Source of the DNA: Aristolochia californica
Taxonomy: Eukaryota > Streptophyta > Magnoliopsida > Piperales > Aristolochiaceae
NCBI GenBank assembly: GCA_029961685.1
Contig: JARWKL010000006.1
Span: forward strand, 7,446,748 to 7,510,747
DNA length: 64,000 nucleotides
Direction: 5' to 3'
Below, piece after piece: positions 32,761 to 44,239 of this stretch. The notes below the pieces were generated by a model that searched no databases, was not told the origin of the DNA, and saw nothing but the letters and a program-made list of their open reading frames with translations. The number at the start of each line of letters is the position of its first letter. Positions within the stretch are counted from its first letter, which is position 1. Both the position numbers and the translations under genes were made by a program.

Positions 32761-35537
32761 CATCTCTATCAAAGTTCTTTTTATTTACTAGTCATGTCAC
32801 CCCTACACACACGGATGTCTTTTAACAGATTTTATTAAGGTTTGGACTCTTTGTAAGGCTTTGTAGTTTTATTATGACTAAGAGTGAAACTTATTGAGTT
32901 CGCTCACACACATGTTGAAACATTTTTTGATGTTCGGGGGATTGACTGAGAAATGCCAGCTATTAGTGCCACTTAGGAGATCCTCCTTAAGGCAGAAATT
33001 GGTAAGCAGAGCAAAATGAATACTTTTTTTTTTGTTATATAGATGTACTTCCATTCTCTTTAGGAGACATTCCTCCGGTAAGGGAAGACAAATGGGGTTG
33101 TACCCCTAATTCTTTTGGTATATTGCTTAAAATTAGATAGGAGAATCATATTTTTATGTTTTAGATTGTTACCGATATAATGGTTATCAATGGTAGGCTC
33201 AAAGGAGCAATGGTCCAGTGCTGCCTTGTGTATGTAAAAAAAAAATTACATGGTCAAAGTGAATGTTATTTTACAAATCTGTTGATGTACCAGGTATAAC
33301 TAGTAGGGAATTTAATAATTTTTTATGATAAGTAAAATGTTGCTTTGAAGAGTTATTCTAACGAAATTCTAAATAAATTTCTGAACAAACTTGGATATTT
33401 TAGTTACACTTCCACAAAACCTGACCTGGTCATTAAGTTCAAGCCTAAACATCAGTATGTAGGAATAAATTTATAATCAAAACCTACTGTTCGTACAGTT
33501 TTGCTATTGAAAAGGGTCACAAAGAGTTATGCCCCACTAAATGGTTGGTGTTGGCGTGAAAATACTACTTAAAATCCTTGTTAGTTTCTTCCTCTTGGTT
33601 TCTCTCGGGAAGGAGAGGAGATTTAACCTTGTTCTTTATTAGGGCTTGGCGCAAACGTTTCTTCTCTCTACGGAGAGGGCTTTCGTGATCACTAGTTGCT
33701 ACCTATATTGTCCTTTAATAAAACGACAACTAACAAACCTATCCTCACCCAAGATGTGGGATTCTAAACTAAAGCCTCACGTCATTACATCATTTCTATC
33801 GCTTCAAAACATTACTGCAAAAAGTGTCGACCAATTCGTCCCTTTCTGATTAATTTTATATATTATATAAAAGCGGATTATGAGTTAAAAAAAACGAGAA
33901 TACGCGAACGAGAAGATTAGTTGATGTTAAAATGCTAAAACCTGATAGCTATGGTGATTGAATCCCCTGGCAATATTTGAAAGAACGAGCTGTCTATCCA
34001 GAACGATCTTCGGAAGATCTTCTGTGCGAGGTGAACAAGGAAAGTATTATATTAGCTTTTAGTCAGTACGAGCTTCAGTTTAATAAAATTTGGTTGGGAT
34101 ATTAAGTGGGTTGTTGAATTACTGTAACAACTGCAAAAGAAAATCGGACTTGGACGTCACTGTTGCTTACGGAAGACTCAATATCATCACTCTCTCGTCC
34201 GCACAGTGAGAACGCCGGAATGCAGGCGTTTTCTGAACTAAAGTGAGCATTGCTCATTAACTGCAGTTGTTTCGTGTAGTCAGTTTACGTTCATGACTAG
34301 CAATGAACGAGAAGTCCTTTTTTTTTTTTTTTTTTTTTTTTTCTTTTTCCCGCCTGCATCGCTTGATCTTTGGCCAAAAAAAAAAAAAAAGGAGTCTTCT
34401 TTGTCGCGCTCCGAGACTCTGACTCTCGACGCGAGCAGCTTTTCCAGAGCTCAGATGTTGCTTGGACTAGGAAAAACGTTTCATCCGTTCTGTATGGTGC
34501 TGAACAGGCGCCGTGTTTACCTCAAACGGTGATTGACAGTCTCTGATGAGGATATCTCCGCTTCTTATTCTAAACACAGAGCAACTCTTGTGATCCTATT
34601 GATCTCTTAAATGCAATCATTTTTTTCCTTCTTCAGTTTCAGTAAATTCTAAGCTAAAGGATTTAGTCATGAACTAGTGGGATCTTGCTTGTCCAAATCA
34701 TATAAAGGAACAATTAAAGAATAACAAATAACTTTTAACTTAAGTTAGTAATCCGACTAATATTTTCTCGTGCAGAATAATTTGTATACTTTCAAACTGT
34801 AATTTCAGATTGTCATATTCTGAAGTAGAGGTCCATCTAGTCATTGATCATACTGTTAATAAACAATTTAATGACGAGAGAGAGGAGTAAAAATTTCATT
34901 GTTTCAAAGGCTTGTCTTTTTCCAGTGTAGGAGGCATATTTATAGGCTTGCTAAGAAGATTATCGACCTTAATCTAGGATTTGAATTTTATTATGGTCCA
35001 CAATGCATTAATTGTTGTATACTTCCATCTAGGCAAAAATAGTCTAAACTAATTTAGGACAAGTTCAAAAGCCTTCTTGCTCTCATCAATTTTAGAGGTT
35101 TTGAAATTCATTTAGGCTACTCAAGGTTTGTGGTGTACACATCATTATGTGTCCTTGTATTGATTTACTCAACCCAATATAGGACAGGTATGAAAATCTG
35201 ATTTTTGCATCAACTTCGATGGTTTTGGAAATCAAACATATTGTTTTCCTACCAAGGAGCTCCAATTCTTAGCCAAATTCATAAACCTAAATGAAGAGTA
35301 ATGATACATGTGCGTTGACTGGGTCTACCCATGGAGTGGGTCTCTGGTCTCTCCAAGGTGCTCATCCATTTGGGGCTGATAGGGAACCTCTTAGACGAAG
35401 GATAGATCCCAAGGTGATGCTCAATCTGATCTATCATCCTATCCATATTATCTAACCTCTAAACAGTAAACTATCTAAACAGCTTTAATTTAGACTTGAA
35501 CTGAGTGTGGAACCCCAAATCACACTCTTAGATGAAG
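32761..35537. other. unassigned region
   Basis: No gene or known repeat is supported. Visible landmarks are a palindrome GATCTTCGGAAGATC near 34009, a T25 run (34318-34342), an A15 run (34376-34390), and a GC-richer stretch around 34200-34530 that could be a promoter or an unrecognised first exon. Confidence 0.35.
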
Positions 35538-37354
35538 CACTACAAGAAAATCCAGTTCTGTCAACAAAAAAATCTACCAACAAAACTAAACTTATTGGCA
35601 GAAAGACCTCTTCCATCAAATTTTATATTTTGCTCGGAGATTTAAATTGTAAGTTCATTGGCAAAGGTCGACTTTTGCCAGCGAATTTAAAATTTGTTGG
35701 GCATGATCTTCCCAAGGAATTTTTCCACTCCTGGGAAAACCTCCTTCCATTGAATTTATAAAATTCAGAGCGAAGTTGTTGACTTCTCCCAACTAATTGT
35801 GAAATTCGATGGGAAAAGTGAAGCCTTGAAATTTCTCTGGGATAAAAAAGACATCTAACTAGAGGGAAGAGATCTTCTCCACTCCAGTCAGTGGCCCTGT
35901 GTTTGGCATCCCTCAAGCTTGCAGTTATGGTAACAACTTCAAACATGACTAACTCCCACATTTTCACGGACGATGTGAATAAAGCTTGAGAACAAATACA
36001 ACATCGTATAACTGATTGACAATGTAGAAATTTTGGCATTATGTAGGCATGATGCAACTTGCGATACAAAATGAGGACATGTTTTTAGGAAAATTTTCCA
36101 ATGAAATGATGAATTCACTATAAAGGTTCTTTTAGATATAATAATATAAATACATATTAGATATTATATAAAAATAAAGACGACAAAGAGGTACGTAAAA
36201 CAACTTTCCCGACTAATTTGGGAAATTGTTTTTTCTTTTTTTACTTTTTCCTTCTTTTCCTTCTCATTTTTTTGCTTCTTTTCCTTCTTTCCTTTATCGA
36301 CTTTTCCATTTTCACTATTTTCCTTCTCCTTTTTTCTATCTTCTCCTTCTTCTCTCTTTTTCCTTCTTCTTCCTTTTTTTTTTATCTATCTTTTCCTCTC
36401 TTTTTTTTTTTTCCTTTTATCCTTCCTCTCCTTCTTTCCTTTTTTTCTCTTTTCCTTTTCCCCTCCTTTTCCTTCTTCTTTATGTTCCCTCTTTTCTTTT
36501 TACCTCTTTTCCTTTCTTCCTTTTTTTCCTTCTTCTTTTTTTCTTCTTCTTCTCCTTCTTCTCCTCCTTCCATGTAGAGGAGAAGGGCAAAATCCTTGAA
36601 ATTTTCCTAGCAAAATTGAAAAATTGTCTGGGAGAAGGTGCCCCTCCCAACGAATTTCCCAATTTCACTAGGTGAAACTCTTCCATTTATGTTTTTCTTA
36701 TTTTCCCTCTTTTTTTATATTTTATTTTTTCCCTATTTTCCTTTTTACTCTTTTCCCCTTTTCCTTTTCCCCTTTTTTACTTCTTCTCCTTTTTCTCCTC
36801 TTTTTCCTTGTCCTCCTTTTCTTTTTTCCTTCTTTTCCCTTCTTCTCCATTTTTCCTTCTTTTGGTTCTTTCCTTTTTCTTCTTTTTCTTTTCCCCTCTT
36901 TTCCTTTTTCCTTCCATTCCCTCTTTTCTTTTCTTTTTACTCTATGCGTCTGTGACATTTTTTTCCCTTCTTCTTCTTATTCTCCTCTTTTTCCTTCTCC
37001 TCCTTATTCCCTGAAGAAGAGAAGAGCAAGATGCTAGAAATTCTTATAATCAAATTGGAAAATATTTTGGGAGAAGTTGCCCTCTTTTCCTTCTTTTTTT
37101 TTCCTTCTCCTTTTCTTTTTCATTTTTCCCTTTTTTCATTTTTACCCTTTTTTCTTTCCCTTCAATTTTTTTTCATGGTTTTCACTCTTGGTTTTTTCTT
37201 CTCCTCAGTTTTTTATTTTTATTTTTTTCATTTTTCTTCTTTCTCTTCTTTTCTTTCTTCTTCTTTTTTTCTTCTTGTTTTTTCCTTTTATTTTTTATAT
37301 TTTTTCCTTCTTCTCCTTTTACCCCTTTTCTTATTTTTTTATTTTTTTCCTTTA
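35538..37354 (+). mobile_element. CACTA (En/Spm) transposon terminal region
   Basis: CACTACAAGAAAA at 35538 is the classic CACTA terminal inverted repeat. It is followed by subterminal variants of CGAATTT.AAAATT..TTGGG, and later CCCAACGAATTTCCCAATTTC near 36647. No mirrored TTTTCTTGTAGTG is found in the window, so the far end is lost, perhaps cut by the A-family element at 37355. No transposase domain is seen. Confidence 0.75.
36218..37350. repeat. 1.1-kb polypyrimidine tract with periodic spacers
   Basis: The plus strand is almost all C and T in TTC/TTTCC/TTCTT units. It is interrupted near 36575-36690 and 37010-37090 by related spacers with AAATTGGAAAAT and GGGAGAAG. Together with 36190-36230 this gives a period of roughly 420 bp. 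All long frames here are low-complexity artefacts. Confidence 0.88.
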
Positions 37355-38074
37355 TGTTGAATTTATGGAAAAGAGAAAAACTTCATTGATTTTATGTAAT
37401 CAAAGTATATGAACCCCTATTTACAATAGAGGAAAGTAGTAGAGTCCAATTACATTTAAACTACCCTTGTCCCAATTACATCCAAACTCTAACACTTAAA
37501 GATAAGTCCTAGCATAACTAAAGAATTCTGCATATATAGAAGACTAATATAACTAAAACTCCTTTAAACTAAAACTTTTATGTGAGACATCCTTCCATAA
37601 CAATTGTGGCTCTATAAGACTTCTTATTGTGAGAGTCATGTAAGACTCTTCTATATTTGCTCTTCAACATTCCCCCTCAAGGTAGAGTTTATAACTTCAG
37701 CTTGCAATGTAAAAGATTCTTGGTCTTCAATTTCCTTTTGCTGAAAAAATTTCTTCATAGATGCTAAAACTTCATCTTTGTGCTCCCCCTTTCTTGAATT
37801 TTTTTGTCACATTAAAATTACCACAACATATAAAATACCTCTTTCTTGTACTTCTTGTACTTCTCCCCGTCAAGCTAGGAGGTAATGACAATTATCCCAG
37901 CTTGAAGCAAATAACATAGATGGTCCTCCATCACGATGTCCCAACCTGGGCACCGACTCTCAAAGGAAGAAATAGGTGATAAGTGGGTAATGCTTGTCAT
38001 TCACAAGAAGACGATAAAAGATTTACATATACATATAAAAAGTCTCAATTGACTTAAAACACTCACATATATAT
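37355..38074 (-). mobile_element. A'-type element, 3' LTR and tail, truncated
   Basis: The LTR at 37355-37669 is the complement of the A'-element LTR, starting TGTTGAATTTATGG and ending CTCTTCAACA. TTCCCCCTCAAG (polypurine tract, minus strand) follows, then about 400 bp of internal tail. The 5' part is missing. Confidence 0.87.
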
Positions 38075-38812
38075 TGTTAGGGTTCGTAGTCATAGATCGT
38101 GTAACACGGCGTGGGACGGATAGATCCAACATTGAGAGAGTACGTCTTCCACGTCTGTTCTGGGCTGGTTTTGAATAGAACACTTCTTGAGGTACTCTAC
38201 TTGGTCTGAACAGTAGCACTCTGGTGTTCTCAGTTGGGAGTGGGTATCAACCCACTGATGTGCTCATTTAATAGGGGGAGCCGTAGACTGCTGGGCTCGG
38301 CTAGATTGGGACAGCAGCACTTGCTGCTCTCGGTGGAAACTGGGTAGCCACCAAAGTTACTCTCAATTACAGAACAACAATGGACTGCTGGGCTTGGCGA
38401 GATCTGACCAGCAGTACCCTGTTGTTCTCTACAGGAACTTGGCAGCACCTCACCGGTAGGCTGGTTCAAAAATGAACAACCGCACCTGCTCTGCTCGCTG
38501 GAAGGGGGTGTAATCTCCCTGCTCTTCTCGACTAAAATCCGAACAACAACACACCACTGTGCTCGTCGGAATGGAACGGTAAGCCCCTATTCTACTCGAC
38601 TACAACCCAAACAACAACACCTGAAACCAGTGAACGGGTTTGTGCTGTTGTTCTAGGTTGGACTCTGTAAAATGGAAGGGAAAAGGGGCAAAGAAGAAGA
38701 TATCAAAGGGATAACTAGAGCTCAATGGGGAACTCCAACCCTGAGCTCGTCAAAGAGAACATGGGATCCTGTTTTGGCCAAAATAATACTTGCCTCTTCA
38801 TGTTCCATCTTC
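38075..38812 (-). repeat. gypsy-type LTR fragment, interrupted by Cap-1
   Basis: Begins TGTTAGGGTTCGTAGTCATAGATCGTGTAACACGG on the plus strand, the complement of a gypsy LTR end. It contains two diverged units about 97 bp apart around CTGCTGGGCT (38288 and 38385). Cap-1's LTR starts immediately to its right. Confidence 0.55.
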
Positions 38813-39156
38813 TGCTATGAACACAATAACATTATTATTTTAATTATTTTTTTTAATTTACTTTATTTTATTTCAGTTTAGGCCACAAGGGTATTTTTGG
38901 AATATTTTATTTATAGGGGTATTTTTGTAATATTTTATATTAAACCCTATTAGGTGAACCCTATTTTAAGAAGTAAGAGTAATGGGAAAGACAAGCATTG
39001 AGAATTAGGTTAAATCTAGTGTGAACAGTCTTAGAGTTCTCTTCAATGAGCTCTAGGGTTTTCAAGCTTCCTTTTGGCTTCATCTTCGTTCTCCATGTCT
39101 CCCTACAATTCCACCGTCTTTCTACAATTCCCCATGGCCGAACCAGAACGTCAGCA
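38813..39156 (+). repeat. Cap-1 5' LTR
   Basis: Aligns with the Cap-2 3' LTR (52335-52702) through shared blocks such as TTTTTGTAATATTTTAT, GTGAACCCTA, GAGTTCTC and TCTAGGGTTTTCAA. The first TG is followed by C instead of T. The end TCAGCA corresponds to the TAACA of Cap-2. Confidence 0.8.
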
Positions 39157-39159
39157 ATG

Positions 39160-39180
39160 AATCTTTGTGTCAGAGCAAGA
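39160..39180 (+). other. Cap-1 primer-binding site (degenerate tRNA-iMet)
   Basis: TTGTGTCAGAGCAAG lies directly after the LTR; it differs from TTGGTATCAGAGC at few positions. Confidence 0.65.
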
Positions 39181-40349
39181 ACACAATGGGTTATTCCCCA
39201 GAAGAATGGATGGCAATGAACAGAGAAATATTCCTAGAAGAATGGATGGCAATGCACACAGAAATCAGAGAAATGCAGTGGATTGGCATTGAAGAGAAAA
39301 AAATACGGGAATGGCGTGCAGCCTACGTGAAAAATTTTCTTATGAGGAAGCAACTGAATCCCGCAGAAAAGGTCACACGACCTCAAATATCCGACCATGA
39401 AATATGCGCACAAGAGGTAGCAGAAGCTGTCTCGGACGAGCAGACCGGCCAATGGTCAAAAAATTCAAAGATTTTGTCTCTTTACCGGCTGACGTCCCTG
39501 TAGAAGAGGGCAAACGCAGCAGAAAGGCCATGCCTTGGATACTTTCAAAGTTTCCCGCATGGAAATTTAAAGCCGCACAGCGGGGACTAAGATTTGAGGC
39601 ATTTGACAGGGTTTTCTGCCCAAAAGTTGTCGGTGGGGGAAGATATTGGTGCGACCCCAAAACTGACTACGGGTGCCTCAAAAATCTCCAGTAGGACCTT
39701 GGAAATTCGAAATCGGAGGAGTATGCAACCACAATCTCGTCGGTCAAGGCTGATTTGGGTTCGACCTCCCAAAATCCATTATCGCTGCGGGCAAAAGGTC
39801 GGTTCTTCACCATCAACATGGAAAACTCCCAAACGACAAAGCCCCAAAGGGCTGCCCTTCACCACCGAACTCGGAGGAGGCTCCGTCAGCGCCGTTGGAA
39901 ACAACTCCGGTGGGATTGGACTTTCGGCCACCACCTCCCACTCGCAATCCACCTCTCGGCAGAACAGAGGGCACTCAATTTCTAAATTGGGTGGGGTAAG
40001 TTTCGACAACCTCAATTTTGCAGTAAGATGAACAAATTCCTGCAGCTATGTGATGAAGTCTCTGCAATGCAAGAAAATTTTTTGGGGAATTCCGGGAAAG
40101 AAAATAAAAATTGAATGTACGCTGTTTTATTTTTCTGTTGTCGTGAACCTCAGTGTGGCCCAGAATTGTTTTTTGGGGGGGCTTTGTTTTTCTGTGGATG
40201 AGCACAGTCACCTGTATGAATGTGAATCTTCAAATTGCAGATCCCCTGTATGCTATCCGGCCACGAACTTCAAATTCGAAAATTTGGCCTGGAAGTTCTC
40301 TGTTTTGTGAAGCAGAGAAACAGTACCAGATTGAGGGATTTCGGCTGGT
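39165..40349 (+). pseudogene. Cap-1 5' internal frames, origin unknown
   Basis: A 112-codon frame (39165-39503) starts near the primer site, where gag starts in G1. It has an exact-period 36-base duplication (EEWMAMNREI then EEWMAMHTEI) and an acidic/basic helical composition. Further frames at 39404-39694 and 39594-40031 have stops between them. A GTAAGT near 39994 followed by TTTTGCAG near 40014 could be a retained small intron. I cannot name a family for any of it; a gag-derived N-terminus is the most natural guess for the first frame. Confidence 0.4.
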
Positions 40350-41060
40350 GTGCATACAGTCCGAAATGGCTCTTGTCATGCTTTTGAACTTAATGACAGA
40401 ATTTCATGCCTTGTTGCCTTTGACCCTGCCTTCCGCAAGGATTATAGAACAATGATGGGCCAAAAAGATCTATTCAGTAACACTTTAAGGAAAGCATCCT
40501 ATGCCTGGAAAAGAATAGTTGAACTTCGTCTAACAGAAGACGAGGCCTCTAAGTTGAGGTATTTCATTGACGAACCTGCTTATATAGATTTGCATTGGGG
40601 CATGTTCGTCTCTGCTATTAAAGGGCAAGGCACTGATGAGCAACAACAGAAGTGGCAACCATTGGCAACTAAGATGCAGATAATTGGTTGCTATGCACAC
40701 ACTCAACTTGGTCATGGTTCCAATGTTCAGGGACTTGAAACAACCACTACAATTCATCCACAAACTGATGAGTTTATCATTCATAGTCCAACACTCACTT
40801 CAAACAAATGGTGGCCTGGTGGCTTGGGTAACGTTTCAACACATGCTATTCTCTATGCTAAGCTAATCATAGATGGAAAGGAGCATGGAGTGAATGGTTT
40901 TATTGTTCAACTACGAAGTTTGGAAGATCACTCCCCTCTTCCAGGTATTACAATTGGTGATATTGGGATGAAATTTGGAAATGGAGCTTACAATACCATG
41001 GATAATGGTGTCCTGTGGTTTGATCATGTGCGCATACCAAGAGATCAGGTGCTGATGTGA
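40350..41060 (+). pseudogene. captured peroxisomal acyl-CoA oxidase segment (ACX1-like)
   Basis: An open frame of 236 codons reads as residues of about 30-265 of plant acyl-CoA oxidase 1. From about codon 7 it has GSCHAFELNDRISCLVAFDP, then TLRKASYAWKRIVELRL, FIDEPAYIDLHWGMF, IIGCYAHTQLGHGSNVQGLE, TSNKWWPGGLG, GFIVQLRSLEDHSPLPGI and MKFGNGAYNTMDNGVL. The parent enzyme does the first oxidation of fatty-acyl-CoA in peroxisomal beta-oxidation, including jasmonate synthesis. Only the N-terminal and FAD-contact regions are present. The similarity runs on past the stop for about 20 codons (REGKCVQSNVPSQLIYGT) and then ends abruptly. Known plant ACX1 genes are multi-exonic; no intron interrupts this copy, so it came from spliced RNA. 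No peroxisomal signal or catalytic C-terminal half remains. Confidence 0.92.
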
Positions 41061-42045
41061 GTTTTGCAGGCCACCCGAGAAGGGAAGTGTGTTCAATCAA
41101 ATGTTCCAAGCCAGCTTATTTATGGGACCCGCAGTGAGTTTGTTCTTGATCTAATTGACACAGTTGGGCTGAAATTTTTGGATCCCATGTCTGCTTCTCG
41201 GCCATGAAATTTTTTTTGGATGTTGTTTTATTTTTCTATTGCTGAGAACAGCTATAGTGTGCCCCTTCCAATTTCTACTACACACATGGATGAAGGACAT
41301 GTTTCATATTATTTACTAACGGGAGATAGAATTCTTTTGGGTAGTCAAATTGACAACGGGGTGCTGACAAATTTTTTTGTGGAGGAATTCTATCAATTTT
41401 TCTGGTTTATGGAGCCGTTGGTGACAAACTGGATGGGAACTTTCGGTTCTCGTTTTTACTTATGAAATGGTATACAAAATTTCATGAGTTCAAATTCACA
41501 GACCTGTTTATAACAGGAGCAAACACTACAGGTCTTAACATGCACTTTATGGGGACTCTTCCAATTACTGTTGGTTGTTTAAGTGATGGCAATTATTGCA
41601 AGACAAAGCATGCTCATGCCTTGCAGTAGATATCATTTTCGTTGCAGGAATTGAAATTCTCGTCCCAACCTGTTGGCAGTGGGCTTGTGTGCAGAAGTTA
41701 CTCATGCAAAGTTCAGCAGCCAGTTATGTGGATATGGAATTGAATTTTTGTGACGGAAATTCCTTTGCATTTTTACACTTATCCCGTGACAACCGGGGCT
41801 TGCTAGAGGGTACTATTTCTACATTAGGTATGCTGCTTGTTGGGACTAACTTCCCCCTCTTTTGCTTTGCATCTAAACAGCAGCTTCTCTCCTGGTCAGA
41901 ACTTGACAAATATGGATCAAATCTTCCTCCTAAATCTGACTATCCTTTGCCCCCCAAGGCTACTGCTGTTACCGGGGACATGCTGCGTTCTGTCAAGGGG
42001 GAAGCCATGGTGGCAGATCACACCTGGGCTGCTATTGTTGTGTAG
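41061..42045 (+). other. Cap-1 middle segment, unidentified
   Basis: After the oxidase part come protein-like frames at 41220-41465 (STTHMDEGHVSYYLLTGDRI) and 41596-42045 (LLSWSELDKYGSNLPPKSDY). They have sensible composition but match no family I can recall. Further captured host pieces are likely but not shown. Confidence 0.4.
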
Positions 42046-42615
42046 GAACACTTGCAAATTTTGAAGTTGGGTGATCTTGTCCTTTTGTTTGCTGTCTACA
42101 AACAAGTGCTACCCATATCAGCTATTCTGGCAAAGTATACTGACCTGTTCACTCCAACTACTCCGAATAGAGGTTCTCTAATTCTGATTGAAGGCCAATT
42201 AACCATGGGAACTGAGCCAACGGATTTTGGTCCTGATGCTGGTTTGGCTATGCTGGCAGAGTTGGTAAATACTATACACGAAATCTGTGGGGTGCAGGAC
42301 CTTCATTCTGTCATGGAAATTTCACTACAGGAAATGGGGGATGGACCAAATAAGCCACCTCCAACCTCAAACGAGGTGGTTGCCAGGATTCTAGTCATCA
42401 CATTCACACGGGAACTCTTTGTCAAGATAGGGAGAGAGACAGAGTATGCAGTTTGCACGGAGTACTTGGTTATAGATGACAAGATGTAGGAATCACTTCA
42501 CAATCATTTTGTTCACCCAATTACCTCAAGCCATGGCTGGGTGAGCATACTTCGTGCCCGCTCGGCAGGCATGAACTACAAATAGATGACCAAGCATATG
42601 TGAGCTAGGAAGCCA
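42046..42615 (+). pseudogene. captured AIP2-like RING E3 ligase segment (Cap-1 copy)
   Basis: The frame reads ILAKYTDLFTPTTPN, EPTDFGPDAGLAMLAELVN, KPPPTSNEVVARILVITFT and ETEYAVCTEYLVIDDKM, then a stop. The family, typified by Arabidopsis AIP2 that ubiquitinates ABI3, has ECAVC...ELPCKH...CLKPWLDEH...CPIC. Here the first RING cysteine is Tyr and the frame breaks inside the RING. Homology to the Cap-2 copy begins around ACACTTGCAAATTTTG and continues past the RING to the ESW region. No ligase activity is possible. Confidence 0.87.
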
Positions 42616-42639
42616 TGGAAAAGAGGCTACAGCCGAACG

Positions 42640-42800
42640 GACAGATGCAAACTCCGCACGCTTACACCACTTGTGTCGTCCAAAAGGGACGCGGATGCCA
42701 TAGATGCTACTTGGGGAGATGTGGCGCCATTTCGGCACATATCCCTACCTTCGAGCTTGAGGACAAACTCGTTCTTCTTGGGGGGGGGGAGGGGGTGTAA
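42640..42800 (+). pseudogene. Cap-1 chromodomain relic and polypurine tract
   Basis: Shifted frames still give DAIDATWGD and FELEDKLVLLGG, as in the end of the G1 integrase (DPNAATWERV...FELEDKLFL). The purine run GGGGGGGGGAGGGGGTGTAA then adjoins the 3' LTR. This ties Cap-1 to the chromodomain gypsy lineage. Confidence 0.8.
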
Positions 42801-42822
42801 TGTTATGAACACAATAACATTA
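42801..42822 (+). repeat. Cap-1 3' LTR, first 22 bases only
   Basis: TGTTATGAACACAATAACAT repeats the 5' LTR start; similarity stops at 42822, followed by GA/GGGA-rich unrelated DNA. Confidence 0.8.
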
Positions 42823-43399
42823 TGGAGTGGGAGGGAGGGGGGAAAGAGGGAAAGAGAGGAGGCTGAGGGGGTGAGGAAAGGGGGATGATATGGAGGAAAA
42901 AAAAGGCGGGGGTGGGGGGAGGTGACAGTTGTGGATACATTTGTTTGCATCTCCCACAAATGTTTTGAGTGTTACTGTGCATAGTTTATTGACTAGTATG
43001 GACCTTGATCTACTACACGTTATGCCGGAATAACATGAGTGATATAGAGAGATATTGAATTTTTTGACAAGTGTCTTAACTTATAATCATAGAATTATAA
43101 ACCATTATGATTCTGAATGGGCGAGGTGGAATCACAAATTCAAGTGAACATTAAAGTTGGAAGTAATCAAAGAGTAGTAGTTTGGGACCTCTCCCATAAA
43201 AAAAAAAGGTGAAACAAGAAGTGAGATTGGTATGCATGGTGGTATCCATGTTTTAATCCATGATCTACATGCTGAAGAGACCTTTATCAATGAGTGTCAA
43301 ACGGATTGCCATAGCCACGCTAAAGACTCTGGAGTCGGACCAATTGGGTTTGATAAATTCATTGGCTTGTTCATGGATGTTGATAGGTCATTATTCTTT
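42823..43399. other. unassigned, purine-rich then AT-rich
   Basis: 42823-42930 is a G/A-rich run. The rest has no recognised domain. A frame across 43232-43390 continues into the antisense of gypsy pol and is not credible. Confidence 0.35.
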
Positions 43400-44130
43400 G
43401 GTTGTTACCTCAGATCTTGGTTTCAGACAGATCATGTGGTCACAGTGCCTCAGGGGAGGCAAACCCGAAGGCTCCTGGAAGTGATCAGAGAACTCCTCAA
43501 CCAGACCATCACTAGTACTGTCAGGCTGATCCTGTGTCTGCAAAGTGTGCATGCGGAGGGCCCTGTCCACCTGACAGCCCTGTAAGAGCACCCGACTTCT
43601 GGCCAAATCAAAGCTCATGGTTAAAGATGAAAAGTCTCACAGAATGGGCCCCAACGTTTGTAACCATTTGATGCCTAATACCATATCAAATCCCATCAGG
43701 GGAATAACAAAAAATTCAGCATTAAACGAAGTAGAGCCAATGGAAAAAGTTACCACCTTACTAATCCCATAGCTAGGACCTTCTCGCCATTGGCCACTGA
43801 GATGGTGGCTGTCAGATGAGTGTGTATCTGGAGCTGGAGATGTTGTGCGGCTGTCAAACTCAGAAAATTGTGTGTACTCCCCGAGTCGACTAGTCCCACT
43901 AGTTCTCGGTCGATGACTTGAGCTCAGACTTGCATTGTATTAGGCGATTTCTGCCCAGTAATAGCATGCAAGGATATCTCTGGTGGATCCTCCTCGATAA
44001 TATCCTTTGGATCCTCTGAATCCTCCACCTCGAGCCAAAGTAATCATTTACATTGGTGTCCTACCCGATACTTCTCATCGCAGTTATAACATAAATGTTT
44101 GAACCACCTTTCTGCCATCTCCGCACTCGT
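43400..44130 (-). pseudogene. G2 zinc knuckle, protease and start of reverse transcriptase
   Basis: From right to left: a CYNCDEKY...HQC knuckle near 44065-44110, the aspartic protease motif LVGLVDSGSTHNF near 43878, then SFDLARSRVLLQGCQVDRAL, DGLVEEFSDHFQEPSGLPP and RHCDHMICLKP. Frameshifts break the protease. The sequence ends before the reverse transcriptase fingers. Confidence 0.85.
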
Positions 44131-44239
44131 CAATTTTTTTATAAATCTCGGTAGGGAATTACAAGGGCAGGGATCGGCTACCCGAGTCGTAGTTGGAGTG
44201 TGTCTGGATGATGCGGCTGGAGATGCTCCCTAAGATGAA

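Larger units (their letters stand above)
38813..42822 (+). mobile_element. Cap-1, gene-transducing non-autonomous gypsy-type element
   Basis: Order on the plus strand: 5' LTR (38813-39156), degenerate iMet primer site, unrecognised frames, acyl-CoA oxidase segment, unrecognised segment, AIP2-like RING segment, a scrap of gypsy chromodomain, purine tract (about 42780-42800), and the first 22 bases of a 3' LTR. The last repeat the 5' LTR start (TGTTATGAACACAATAACAT against TGCTATGAACACAATAACAT). Gag, protease, reverse transcriptase and integrase are replaced by host-derived sequence without introns. The rest of the 3' LTR is lost. Cap-2 is a relative. The element resembles maize Bs1 in principle; mobility would need enzymes from elsewhere. 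Confidence 0.85.

Noticed and set aside
34293..34532. 79-codon frame
   Set aside because: Its first half is a T run and an A run; no domain.
36218..37412. Several long plus-strand frames rich in Phe, Leu and Ser and minus-strand Lys/Glu frames
   Set aside because: They are translations of a C/T-only tract in all frames; no domain, and codon use is dictated by low complexity.
43232..43618. Overlapping plus-strand frames
   Set aside because: Their right parts are antisense to gypsy pol of G2; the left parts have no recognisable content.
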